64,000 nt of DNA. Origin: JBGPLJ01 sp963826145 (lineage in GTDB: Bacteria > Pseudomonadota > Gammaproteobacteria > Steroidobacterales > Steroidobacteraceae). The notes beneath the pieces are model-generated. The model did no database searches and was not told where the DNA came from. It was given only the letters and a program-made list of their open reading frames with translations. The position numbers and the translations under genes were made by a program. Positions 50,852 to 60,600 of the stretch are shown here, one piece after another. Each line of letters opens with the position of its first letter. The stretch's first letter is position 1. The stretch covers positions 1,426,001-1,490,000 of the forward strand of contig CAWGVW010000002.1 in assembly GCA_963826145.1 (NCBI GenBank). Reading direction: 5' to 3'.

Positions 50852-51460
50852 ATGGAACGCGACGAAGTTTCTAGACGCTCACTGCTGCAGGCGATCGCCG
50901 CAACGCTCGGTGTCGCCGCCGTTCCGCTCAGCTGGGCGGAGATTGCGAACGCCGCGCACGATGCGCACGCTGCTGCGCAATCGCCCGCGGTCACCGGCTT
51001 CACATTCTTCAGCGCCGCCGACGGCGCGGATGTCGAGGCGATCACTGCGCAGATCGTTCCCAGCGACGGCACGCCAGGCGCGCGCGAGGCAGGGGCCATC
51101 TACTTCATCGATCGCGCGCTTGGTTCGTTCTTCGCGCGCATGGCACCGCAGTTTCGGGCCCAGCTCGCCGAGTTTCAGTCTGCTTGTCGTGGCCGCTTTG
51201 GCGATGCTCACTCGTTCGCGGCTTTGCCGTCGAACGATCAGATCAAGTTCCTGAAGACCGTCGAGAACACGCCATTCTTTGATCGCGTCCGGCTCCTTAC
51301 GCTGCTCGGCATGTTCACGAATCCTTCGTACGGCGGCAATCGTGACGGTGTGGGCTGGAAGCTCATCGGCTTCGAGGACCAGCACGTCTTCCAGCCGCCC
51401 TTCGGCTACTACGACCGTGATTATCCGGGCTTTGCCGTCGAACCGGTGAAGCCGGCATGA
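50852..51460 (+). CDS. Gluconate 2-dehydrogenase subunit 3-like protein
   Basis: A 202-residue small subunit with a Tat signal (VSRRSLLQAIAATLGVAAV). The domain has FSAADGADVEAITAQIVPSD, IYFIDRALGSFFARM and SYGGNRDGVGWKLIGF. The family forms the third subunit of membrane-bound GMC-type dehydrogenases, assisting export and cofactor insertion of the large subunit. Its stop overlaps the GMC oxidoreductase start (ATGA). No cytochrome c subunit is encoded next to it. Confidence 0.9.
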   Translation: MERDEVSRRSLLQAIAATLGVAAVPLSWAEIANAAHDAHAAAQSPAVTGFTFFSAADGADVEAITAQIVPSDGTPGAREAGAIYFIDRALGSFFARMAPQFRAQLAEFQSACRGRFGDAHSFAALPSNDQIKFLKTVENTPFFDRVRLLTLLGMFTNPSYGGNRDGVGWKLIGFEDQHVFQPPFGYYDRDYPGFAVEPVKPA

Positions 51461-53109
51461 GCACAGGCAAGTTTGCCGATTCCGAGGCGGTCGATTTCGT
51501 CATTGTCGGCTCGGGTTCCGCGGGCGGAGTCATCGCCCGGGAGCTCGCGCAAGCCGGGCTTTCGGTCGTCGTGCTGGAACAGGGCCCGCGGCTGTCGCCC
51601 GCGGACTTCGAGCACGACGAACTCAAATACTGGTTCCAGGGCGGCATCACGAACGACGTCGAGAAGCATCCGCAGACGTTCCGCAAGGACGCGTCGCAGA
51701 CAGCGGCGCGCGCCGAGATCCGGCCGCCGCTCTGGTACGGCCGCACGGTCGGCGGCGCAAGCGTGCACTACACGGCGAACTACTGGCGCTTTCACGAAAT
51801 CGACTTCAACGAACGCAGCGTCCTCGGCCCGATTGCCGGCACCGGCTTCGACGATTGGCCGATCAGCTACGCCGATCTCGAGCCCTACTACACGAAAGTG
51901 GAGTGGGACATCGGCGTATCGGGCCTTGCCGGCGTGAGCCCATTCGATCCGCCACGCACGAAGCCTTATCCGATGCCGCCGCTCCCGGTGAAGTCCTCCG
52001 GAGTTCTCTTCGAACGCGGTGCGCGCAAGCTCGGGCTCCATCCGTTTCCTTCGCCGATGGTCATCAATTCGGTGCCGTACGGCGGCCGCCCCGGCTGCGT
52101 GCACTGCGGCTTCTGCCACGGCTTCGCCTGCGAGGTGATGGCGAAAGCGTCGACACTGACCACGGTGATTCCGCAGGCGGAGGCGACCGGTCGCTGCGAA
52201 GTGCGACCCGAGAGCTTCGTTACCCGCATCGAGACCGACAAGCGTGGCCGCGCTTCCGGCGTCGCCTACTTCGATCGCGAGGGACACGAGCATTTCCAGA
52301 AAGCTCGCGCCGTCGTCGTCAGCGCGAACGGCGGCGAAACGCCACGGCTCCTCCTCATGTCGGCAAGCCCGCAATTTCCGCAGGGCCTCGCCAACTCGAG
52401 CGGCCTTGTCGGCAAGTACCTCATGTTCAATTACGCGTCACGCGCGCTGGCTGTCTTCGAGCATGAGCTGAACGAGTTCAAGAGCGTCCAGGTCACCCGC
52501 ATCCTGCACGACTTCTACCTGAGCGATCCGAAGCGCGGGCACTACGGCGGCGGTGGTCTCGATGCGCGCATCGGCCCGCAACCGACCATGTGGGCCGCGC
52601 GCACGGCGACGGAAGGCCCCGCTTGGGGAGCCGACTACAAGGCAAGGCTCGCCGAATTTCCACGATCGATGCAGGTCGCCTGCCACGGCACTTCTCTCGC
52701 CGTCGAGACGAACAACATCACGCTCGATCCGATGGTCAAGGACGCCTGGGGCATGCCCGCCATCCGTGTCACCTACAAAGATCATCCGGACGATCTCGCG
52801 AACGCGCGATTCCTGCAGGACCGGGGCGCCGAGATCATGGAAGCGGCGGGCGCGTTGCGTGTCACGAAGTCGCCGGTCACGGAACAGAACTTCTCGATGC
52901 ACCTGCTCGGGACCTGCCGCATGGGCAGCGATCCAGCGCGTTCGGTGGTCGATAAGTACCATCGCTCCCACGACGTCCCGAATCTCTTCATCTGCGACGG
53001 CAGCAGTCTCGTGACCTCGGGCCGCGGCCAGCCGACGATGACCATACAGGCGCTCGCGTTTCGCGCCGGCGAGCACATTGCGCGCTTCGCGCGGCGCAAT
53101 GAGATCTAG
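51457..53109 (+). CDS. GMC-family FAD oxidoreductase
   Basis: A 550-residue glucose-methanol-choline oxidoreductase: FAD motif VIVGSGSAGGVIARELAQAG, the GRTVGGASVHYTANYWR segment, GRPGCVHCGFCHGF Cys cluster, and the catalytic C-terminal HLLGTCRMG and GRGQPTMTIQALAFR. The Cys cluster CxxCGxC-like is typical of large subunits of gluconate/sorbitol-type dehydrogenases. It has no signal peptide and would be co-exported with the Tat-signalled small subunit encoded upstream. Electron acceptor probably an unlinked cytochrome c. Its stop shares CTAG with the convergent gene. Confidence 0.92.
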   Translation: MSTGKFADSEAVDFVIVGSGSAGGVIARELAQAGLSVVVLEQGPRLSPADFEHDELKYWFQGGITNDVEKHPQTFRKDASQTAARAEIRPPLWYGRTVGGASVHYTANYWRFHEIDFNERSVLGPIAGTGFDDWPISYADLEPYYTKVEWDIGVSGLAGVSPFDPPRTKPYPMPPLPVKSSGVLFERGARKLGLHPFPSPMVINSVPYGGRPGCVHCGFCHGFACEVMAKASTLTTVIPQAEATGRCEVRPESFVTRIETDKRGRASGVAYFDREGHEHFQKARAVVVSANGGETPRLLLMSASPQFPQGLANSSGLVGKYLMFNYASRALAVFEHELNEFKSVQVTRILHDFYLSDPKRGHYGGGGLDARIGPQPTMWAARTATEGPAWGADYKARLAEFPRSMQVACHGTSLAVETNNITLDPMVKDAWGMPAIRVTYKDHPDDLANARFLQDRGAEIMEAAGALRVTKSPVTEQNFSMHLLGTCRMGSDPARSVVDKYHRSHDVPNLFICDGSSLVTSGRGQPTMTIQALAFRAGEHIARFARRNEI

Positions 53110-54080
53110 TGCGCCGACGCGGCGAGCACGCGCTGCGACAAGGCCATGATGTGCTCGTTCGCTTCGTCGACGGTCAGGCGGGCAGGCTCCGGGATCGCGA
53201 CAATCGTCGCGCTCGGCGGCAAGCGGTATTGCACGTCTTTGCGCCACTCATTTCCGGCGTATAGCGTAGTGAGTTCCGTGAGCGGCATGCCGAACGCTTC
53301 CTTCACGGCGTCCTCTGCCGTCGCGCCCTGGCTCATGAGCAGCGCCAATTCGCGGAAATGCTGCTTGCGTTCGGGCGTCGTGAGGATGCCGTACGTCGCC
53401 CAGTCGCGTGCCCGAGCATAGAACTCCTGCCACTGCTGCTGCGTCCAGAATGAATCCGTGTGCATGGTGTCGAGGAGCTTCGGTAGGCTGAAGTCGGGGC
53501 GCGGCCCGCCACCCGGCGTGCCCTGGGGTGCGAAAGCCGACTTGCGGCTGAGGAGGACCGTGCCATCGTCCTTGATGACGAGGCCGTTCAGAAGATCCGA
53601 CAGCCCGATCAGGTACCACGCGGGATAGCTTCGCGATGCGCCCGTGACCAGCAGCCGCTGTGCTCGCAGGAGGAAGAGCGATTGCATCCAGGTCTCGTAG
53701 ACCTCCTCGTCCCGCATCGCGGCGATGTCGAAGTCCCGGCTGGAAAGGTACCTGCTGTAGACGCCGTTTCCCGTCTGTTCCAGCTTTTTCCGGTCGGCAT
53801 CGTTCAGCAGGAGCATGCCGTCGCGCGGTGCGAGCAGATAGACCTTGACCGGCGGCAAGCGCTCATCCGCGTCCCAGCCGGCGATGTCACGCGCCAGCGC
53901 ATCGAGGCGCAGGAACTGCGACGCGATCCGGCTGCAGCGCTTGGCGCTGGCGTCCGAGATGACAGTGACCTCATTCGCGGTGGTCAGGTAGTACGCGTCG
54001 CTCCACGCGCGAGTGACCGGCATGGCGATGGACGCGAGCATAAGGGCCAGCGCGTATCCCGGCCACAATCGAAGAATCAT
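53106..54080 (-). CDS. Exported protein, possible degenerate gluzincin-like
   Basis: A 324-residue exported protein (signal peptide to about residue 24, AMPVTRA). Strand-helix pattern YYLTTANEVTVISDASAKRCSRIASQFLRLD is typical of the peptidase-MA/DUF1570 N-terminal domain, and SYPAWYLIGLSDLLNG stands where those enzymes have a WFHEGLAEY-like segment. No HExxH is present, so catalysis is doubtful. Middle LLAPRDGMLLLNDADRKK is of unknown role. It is divergent from an M28 peptidase gene and shares the CTAG double stop with the GMC gene. Confidence 0.62.
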   Translation of the reverse strand: MILRLWPGYALALMLASIAMPVTRAWSDAYYLTTANEVTVISDASAKRCSRIASQFLRLDALARDIAGWDADERLPPVKVYLLAPRDGMLLLNDADRKKLEQTGNGVYSRYLSSRDFDIAAMRDEEVYETWMQSLFLLRAQRLLVTGASRSYPAWYLIGLSDLLNGLVIKDDGTVLLSRKSAFAPQGTPGGGPRPDFSLPKLLDTMHTDSFWTQQQWQEFYARARDWATYGILTTPERKQHFRELALLMSQGATAEDAVKEAFGMPLTELTTLYAGNEWRKDVQYRLPPSATIVAIPEPARLTVDEANEHIMALSQRVLAASAH

Positions 54081-54221
54081 GCAGGCACCCTCGATGGAGA
54101 CTGAAGGCGGAATTCTAGTCTGCCAGCGAGCCGCGCCGCGACGCCATGCGTCCATCGCTCGCTCACCGGCGCCGGGCGCCTCGTATAGAATGCCGGCCCT
54201 CATTCATGCGGAGACTCGCTA

Positions 54222-55916
54222 ATGGCCCAGTTCAAGCCCGGCCACGCCGGAACGATTGTCCTTTTCGCAATACTCGCCGCCGCTTGCGCCGAGCAGCCCA
54301 AAGCCACCCTCATTCCCGAGGCGGTCGAGAAGGCAGGCAAGGAATCGATTACGCAGACCGCGCTCGAGGCGCCCATCCGCTACCTCGCCGATGATCTGCT
54401 TGAAGGCCGTGGTCCGTCGACGCGCGGCGATCAGCTCGCACGCCTGTACCTCGCCACCCAGTTGCAGGAGCTCGGCCTCGAGCCCGGCGGTCCGAACGGT
54501 TCCTACCAGCAGCCCTTCGACATCGTGTCCCTGCACGCGCGCATGCCGCAGAAGTGGACGTTCAAAACGGGGGGCAAGAACGTCGATCTCGCCTGGAATA
54601 CGGACTACATCGCCGCGAGCGGCACGCAGACGAACCATACGGACGTCAAGGATGCCGAGCTCGTCTTCGTCGGCTACGGCATCGAAGCGCCCGAATACCA
54701 GTGGGATGATTTCAAGGGCGTCGACGTCAAGGGCAAGATGCTCGTCGTCCTCAACAACGATCCTGACTCGGATCCGAAACTCTTCGAGGGTAAGAAGCGG
54801 CTCTTCTACGGACGCTGGGTCTACAAGTACGAGAACGGCGGACGTCACGGCGCGGCGGGCGTCATCATCATCCACACGACGCCGTCGGCCGGCTATCCGT
54901 GGCAGGTCGTGCAGACGTCATGGGGCGGCGCGCAGTACGAACTGCCGGACGAGGGCGAACCGCGCGTTCAGGTGAAGGGATGGGCGACTGAAGATGCGAC
55001 GCGCCGGCTATTCACTGCGGCCGGACAGGATCTCGACAAGCTGGTTGCCGCGGCGCACGAGCGCGATTTCAAGCCCGTGTCACTCGGTATCCGCACGTCG
55101 ATCTCGTTCGACACGACGATGGCGAAAACCCAGACCGGCAACGTTGCCGGACTCCTGCGCGGGAGCGATGCGAAGCTTGCGAGCGAAATCGTCGTGTACT
55201 CGGCGCACCTCGACCATCTCGGCATCCGCGATCTCAACCCGGGGGAGGACCCCAAGGTCGACCGCATCTACAACGGCGCCGAGGACAATGCCGCCGGCTG
55301 CGCGCAGGTGCTCGCCATCGCGCGGGCGTACAAGGCACTTGCGCAGCCGCCACGCCGCTCGGTGCTGTTCCTCTTCGTCGGTATGGAGGAGCAGGGGCTC
55401 CTCGGTTCGCTCTACTACGCCGAGCACCCGACTTTCGCGCCGGGCAAGTTCGCCGCAAACATCAACATCGATGGCGGCAACTTCTTCGGCCGCACGCACG
55501 ACGTGGCGCAGGTGGGCAAAGGCAAGTCATCGCTCGATGCCGTGGCCCAATCGGTGATCGACTGGCAGAAGCGCGTCCTGACGGACGATGAATTTCCGGA
55601 CCGTGGTCACTTCTATCGCTCGGATCAGTTCAACTTCGCAAAGATCGGTGTGCCCGCTCTCTATTTCGACGGCGGCATCGACTACGTCGGCAAGCCGGCT
55701 GGCTGGGGTCGCGCGCGCAAGGAGGAGTGGGAAGCGAAGGACTATCACCAGCCGAGTGACCAGATCGATTCAAGCTGGATTTTCGACGGCGTGATCGAGG
55801 ATGCGCAGTTCCTCTTTTATACCGGCTGGCTCGTCACGCAGGCGGATGCGATGCCGGTATGGAATGCCGGCGACGAATTCGAAGCGACGCGCAAGAAGGC
55901 GCTCGCTGCGAATTGA
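54222..55916 (+). CDS. M28-family metallopeptidase lipoprotein
   Basis: A 564-residue zinc peptidase with a lipoprotein signal (LFAILAAAC), a PA insert (DFKGVDVKGKMLVVLNND) and the M28 catalytic domain: AHLDHLG, GAEDNAAG, FVGMEEQGL with bridging Glu pair, INIDGGNF and YHQPSDQ, all ligands present. Members are outer-membrane aminopeptidases that release single residues from peptides. Intact in one frame. A perfect palindrome lies ten bases after the stop. Confidence 0.92.
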   Translation: MAQFKPGHAGTIVLFAILAAACAEQPKATLIPEAVEKAGKESITQTALEAPIRYLADDLLEGRGPSTRGDQLARLYLATQLQELGLEPGGPNGSYQQPFDIVSLHARMPQKWTFKTGGKNVDLAWNTDYIAASGTQTNHTDVKDAELVFVGYGIEAPEYQWDDFKGVDVKGKMLVVLNNDPDSDPKLFEGKKRLFYGRWVYKYENGGRHGAAGVIIIHTTPSAGYPWQVVQTSWGGAQYELPDEGEPRVQVKGWATEDATRRLFTAAGQDLDKLVAAAHERDFKPVSLGIRTSISFDTTMAKTQTGNVAGLLRGSDAKLASEIVVYSAHLDHLGIRDLNPGEDPKVDRIYNGAEDNAAGCAQVLAIARAYKALAQPPRRSVLFLFVGMEEQGLLGSLYYAEHPTFAPGKFAANINIDGGNFFGRTHDVAQVGKGKSSLDAVAQSVIDWQKRVLTDDEFPDRGHFYRSDQFNFAKIGVPALYFDGGIDYVGKPAGWGRARKEEWEAKDYHQPSDQIDSSWIFDGVIEDAQFLFYTGWLVTQADAMPVWNAGDEFEATRKKALAAN

Positions 55917-55925
55917 CCGGCGTTG

Positions 55926-55955
55926 AATAGGGACAGACTGAAGTCTGTCCCTATT
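55926..55955. repeat. Perfect 14-base-arm palindrome (REP-like or terminator)
   Basis: AATAGGGACAGACT (55926-55939), GA, AGTCTGTCCCTATT (55942-55955). It lies between the stops of the convergent M28 lipoprotein and META-like lipoprotein genes. AATAGGGACAGAC is a motif I associate with repetitive palindromes near REP-associated tyrosine transposases in several gammaproteobacteria (recall, not checked). A bidirectional terminator is the simpler reading. No second copy is in this window. Confidence 0.6.
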
Positions 55956-55958
55956 GTC

Positions 55959-56666
55959 CTATTCGCCAGCCGCGAACGCTGTAACAGCGCCGTTCTCGGT
56001 CAATTCAAACTGGTTGTCCTTGCGCTCGAGGACCATGGGCGCAGCGCCTGTCTTGATGGTGATACGCGTGCCGTCGACCTCGTAAAGGCCGAGGGCCGTC
56101 GTCATCTGGTTTCCGGCCCAATGGATGATGCTGATGCGACCGTCCGCGCTGAAAGTCAGCTGCTGGTCGCCGTCCTTGGTATAGAAACTTCCCGAAATCG
56201 TATTGACGACGGCTGGGGTCGGCGCACCCATCGTGACCGATCCGCTGCTCAGGTCGCCCTGTGACGTGGGATCGGCAGCTGGCTTGGCGCTGCCTTTGCA
56301 GTACGAACCCATCTGGATGCCGCCAAGGAGGCACCCCCGGCCGTTGATGACCATGTCATGCCGTTCGCCGGGCAGAGTCAGGGTCAGCACCACGCCTTTG
56401 ACCAAATAACTGCCTTCGGCATCGGCGCCCATGCCGCTCAACACTGCCTTGCCGCCCGCTTTCAATTGGATCGCAGGTCTCGGGCCGGCATCTGGCGGCA
56501 AGTCTGCGGCGAACAGCACGTAGCTGCCAGTCAGGCCGTCGGCAGACTCGGGTTCGGCCGCTGTTTCTACTTTGCCGCCGCCGGGTCCAGAGCCGCCGCA
56601 GCCGACAAAAAGGGTGCAGGTGAGTATCGCCAGGGCTTCACGAGCCCGATTCGTTGTTCTTCGCAT
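55959..56666 (-). CDS. Lipoprotein, unknown function
   Basis: A 235-residue lipoprotein: MRRTTNRAREALAILTCTLFVGC with the lipidated Cys, then a Gly-rich linker and a beta-rich domain with two repeats of about 60 residues (GLTGSYVLFAADLPP, AVLSGMGADAEGSYLV; SFYTKDGDQQLTFSADGRISIIHW), a META/lipocalin-like look. No catalytic motif. Start 56666 was chosen for the signal; the longer frame upstream is low complexity. Convergent with the M28 gene, and the palindrome separates their stops. Confidence 0.72.
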   Translation of the reverse strand: MRRTTNRAREALAILTCTLFVGCGGSGPGGGKVETAAEPESADGLTGSYVLFAADLPPDAGPRPAIQLKAGGKAVLSGMGADAEGSYLVKGVVLTLTLPGERHDMVINGRGCLLGGIQMGSYCKGSAKPAADPTSQGDLSSGSVTMGAPTPAVVNTISGSFYTKDGDQQLTFSADGRISIIHWAGNQMTTALGLYEVDGTRITIKTGAAPMVLERKDNQFELTENGAVTAFAAGE

Positions 56667-56831
56667 TTCGGGGTCTCCCTGAAGAGGGCGGTATCTATGC
56701 CTTGGCCAACCGACTGAGTCAAACGGGCTGCCCCAGGTCGTCCTACGGCGTTGCAGCAGCTTGTCCCAAGTACGTGCAAGTCCGTCACTGCCATGGCAGC
56801 ATTCGTCCCCCGATTCGGACGGAGCGGATTC

Positions 56832-57222
56832 ATGCGGTTGACCCTCTTTTTGGCTGTAGCTTTCCTTGCCGGCTGCGCGTCGCAGCCCGAGACTCCGACG
56901 CCTGCGGCCCCGGCGGCAGCGCCCGCACCGGCCGCGGCTCCCGCTGCCGCACCGGCCCCTCAAGCGGCGGTTGCGACTGCTCAGGCCGACCCGAAAGCTT
57001 ACAAGCCGCCGTCCGGTTACCGTCCCAAGAAGCTCGGCGCCAACACCGTGTACTGCAAGAAGGACAAGGTGCTTGGGTCAATCTTTCCCGACCGAGATTT
57101 GCATGTCCGAGGACGAGCTGAAAGAGATGGAGCGTCGTGGGGATGACATGCGGCAAGACAAACTGAAGACTCAGGGACTTTGTGGCGGCGCGTCGACGGC
57201 CTGTGGCAACAGCGGCCTCTGA
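56832..57222 (+). pseudogene. Short lipoprotein, paralogue 1, frameshifted
   Basis: Starts at ATG 56832 (GGAG seven bases before) with MRLTLFLAVAFLAGC, an Ala/Pro linker, and a Cys-containing tail KPPSGYRPKKLGANTVYCKKD. After GSIFP one extra base at about 57090 shifts the frame; the shifted frame restores TEICMSEDELKEMERRGDD and ends CGGASTACGNSGL at 57222. The copy at 57182 has the same block in one frame, which proves where the break lies. Predicted product about 130 residues. No known family. Confidence 0.78.
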
Positions 57223-57619
57223 TTTCGGTCGACGGCTGATTCTAGTCGGGGCGGTAACCCTGCTTGGCGGTTGCGCTTCGCAGCCGCAAGCTATGACGTC
57301 TGCGCCCCCGGTTGAATCTCCATCACCGGTCGTCGCGCCAGCGTCAGCACCAGCCGCTGCACCTGAGTCTCAGGCTGTGGCGACCGCCGCGCAGGCGGAC
57401 GCGAGACCCTTCAAGCCTCCATCCGGCTATCGGGCCAAGAAGCTCGGCGCCGACACCGTCTATTGCAAGAAGGACAAGGTGCTCGGATCGATATTCCCCA
57501 CCGAGATTTGCCTGTCCGAAGACGAACTGAAGGAAGTTGAGCGGCGCGGTGCGGACATGCGCGTCGACAAGCAGAGGGCGCAGGGCGTCTGCGGCGGGGC
57601 GGGCTCGTGCGGAAACTGA
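57182..57619 (+). CDS. Short lipoprotein, paralogue 2
   Basis: A 145-residue protein: hydrophobic start ending LLGGC as lipobox, Ala/Pro linker, then KPPSGYRAKKLGADTVYCKKD, GSIFPTEICLSEDELKEVERRG and CGGAGSCGN. The last 70 residues are nearly identical to paralogue 1, while the linker differs. Four conserved Cys suggest a disulfide-stabilised domain. I took GTG 57182 (AGGGA upstream); GTG 57203 is possible. The start overlaps paralogue 1 by 41 bases, so the two arose by tandem duplication. Confidence 0.72.
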   Translation: MAARRRPVATAASDFGRRLILVGAVTLLGGCASQPQAMTSAPPVESPSPVVAPASAPAAAPESQAVATAAQADARPFKPPSGYRAKKLGADTVYCKKDKVLGSIFPTEICLSEDELKEVERRGADMRVDKQRAQGVCGGAGSCGN

Positions 57620-57637
57620 CACTCCACGCCGCGCGAG

Positions 57638-60600
57638 CTACTGCACTCTTATCCGGAATTGAATGGTGAACTGTGGGGTCGTCGCGCCCGCGGCGGCGTT
57701 CATCACACCCGTCGGCGCGATACGGATGCCACGGACATTCGGATCGAAGCCGTTGGCATCCGGCACCGGTGTGTAATTGAACGGCGCGCCGCCGCCCACC
57801 TGATTTGAGTACGTGACGCTCGTCGCGTAGACGTAGACAAGCCCGCTCTGATTCGGCGCCGTGCCGTCGGTGAAGACCACCGGATTGCCGCTCACCGTGC
57901 TCACATAGATCGCGGAGTCCGTGCCGATCGGATCCGTGATCACGAGCGTGTTGCTGTCGACCGTGCCCGGTCCGGTATTGCGCACGAGTACGGTATAGAG
58001 CTGAATGCTGCCCGGGACTCGCAGCGGATTCGTGGCGCCGCGATATGGGTCCGACACGACCTGCGAAGTCTTGCTGATGACGAGCGTCGGCAGCGGCAGG
58101 TAGACGACGAATGAACCCACGCCGAGGTCTGTAACGGGAGTGCTCTCCGTGCCTTCCGTCGCGGTGACACGGATCGTCCAGCCGCCGAGCGCCGCAGCCG
58201 CGGGGATCGCGTACGCGTACTGATAGGTTTTCGTCGCGGCGCCCGAGTCGTTCACCATCGTCATCGCCGCGTTCGAGACCTGCGTCGTGCCGTTCGCATC
58301 GATGATCGTAATGGTGGCGCTCGTCACGTCGAAGCTGCCGAAAGGATCGCTCACGACGGCGCGGATGAAGTTGGTGCTGCTGCGCAGGAAGTTGGTTGCC
58401 GTGGTCGCCGCGGGGTAGGTGGCCGTGTAGTCAAGCACGCTGTCGACAGTGATGACGGTTGCGCTGTTCAACTCGATGCGCGAGATGTTGGCGCCCGAGA
58501 TCGGCCAGACGTTCACAGTGCGGTTCGCATTCGTCGTCGTGTTATTGACCGTGAGGGAGAAGGTCGACCCGACAGGTGCCGTCACCGCAGCCGGCAGGTT
58601 GAGCGTGAAGACGTATGCTGCCGGAGTGCCGGTCGGCACCGCGGTGATGTTCTGGCTGACAGTGGCGAGCGTGCCGAGCGCGCTGTTGGCAAAGGTAATG
58701 GTCACGCCGCGTGTCGTGTTTGCGCTCGCTGCAGACCGATCGATCCAGAGCCGCACGGCGAAGTTGCCCGCCTGCAGCGTCGTTGCTTTCTGCAGCGTCG
58801 GCGTCAGGGTCCAGGTCGCCGAGCTCGAAGGGTTGATCACCACGCTCGGGTGCGCCCCTGTTGGCTGCACACGCGACAGGCGATTCGCCGGATTGCTCCA
58901 GAGGTAGAGCTGCTTAGTACCGTTTCCGGCGATCTGCGACTGCGAAACGATGACCTGTGGAGCGGACGGCGTCGCACCCGGTCCGTTGGGATTTGCCACG
59001 GTCGCCGTATTGTCGATCGTTGCGCCGGGGCCCACCGCGCCGACGATGACATCGAAAACCACGGTGACATTGCCGTTCGCCGGAACCGTGACGTTCGTGA
59101 TGTTGACGCGACCGGTGTTGTTCGCCCCCGTCCCGGGGCCGGTCGAGGAATTGACGGCGCCGGCGGGAATCGAAACGATGCTGTAACTCGCGACGTTCGC
59201 AGGCACGTCGTCGGTCAGCGAGACGCCCGTCGCGGCAATACCGGCCGATTCGTTCAGCGTGATCGTGTAGCGCAGCGTGTCGCCAGGATTCGCGTCGCCG
59301 CCGTTCAGATCCGAGACTGTCTTGGTCGACGTCGAGAGAATCGGGCCGACCACGAGCGTGGCATCGGTCGCGGTGTTGTTGCCCGAATTGTTGTCGAAGC
59401 TGTTGCTGCTGACGGTCGCGGAATTCGTGACCGTACCGAGCGCTGCCAGGCCGACGCCGACGGTCAGTGTGATCGGCGGAAACGAAGCGCCGGCGGCGAG
59501 CGAAGCCGCGTGCGTGCAGGTGACGATCTGTGCTGCATTCGAGCAGCCCCAGCCCGTGCCCGTTCCTGAAACATACGTAAGTCCGGTGGGCAGCGTGTCC
59601 GTGACGGTGACGGCGTTGTCCTCGGGCTCGACGCCGGCGGCGTTGCTGACGGTGATCGTGTAGGCGCCATTGGTGCCGACGATGAAGTTGCCGCTGTGGA
59701 TTTTGGTGATGCCAAGGTTCACTTCCGGGTCGCTGGTCACGCTCACGATCTGCGCGGTGAGGAAGACGCGGTCCTGGCCGGCGGAATAGGTGGTCGTCGC
59801 CGAGGTCGCGCCCGGCACGAGGAGCGAGGAGATATCGTAGGTGTCGATATCGGCGCCGTAGGAATTCTGCAGGCCGAGTCCGTTGATGGTGCTGTCGAAC
59901 TGCTGGATCACCGGATCGCTGCCCGGCGGATTGATACCGTCGTCGAGCGTCGTCCCGTTGAAGCGCAGCGCTTCGCTGAAGCCGTTGAGCGGCGTCGAAT
60001 TACCTGGATCGCCTTCCCAGGTGACAACAATAATCTTGCCGTCATTGCCACTCGGACGAATTCGATACCCATCGGGCGTCAGGTTGATCTGGCTGCCCTG
60101 GAACGCCTCGAGGCCGTCGAAAACGTTGATCGCGCGCAGCGGTTCTGCGGCGTTCTGGTAGATAACCACGAGCGACCAGCTGGCGAAAACCGTCTGGTTG
60201 CCACAGTACGTCCCGCTCGTGTCGACGGTCAGATTGCCGAAAGTGAAGGTGCCATTGCCCGCGACCCGGGCCGTGACATTCGCGAAGGCGCCGAAGGATG
60301 TCGCGCCGCCCGAGACAACCGTGAAAGTGCGGGAAGCGGTGACCGCCGTTGCGTTCAGCGTCACATTCGCGTCCACCGTGGCGCCGGACCCGCCCCAATA
60401 AAGGTAGGCCGCAACGATCGTCGAACCGGCGGGAATGCCGTTCAGCGCGTTGCTGCTGGGATTGTTCGCGAGCGAGCAAGCATTGCCCGTGTTCGGCTGA
60501 TCACGCATCGCGCCGCCCGTCGCCACCGTATTGATATGGCCGACGAAGCGCGCAAACCGCGATATGGGCGCGGCCTGTGAAAACGCCGTCGTGCTGCTCA

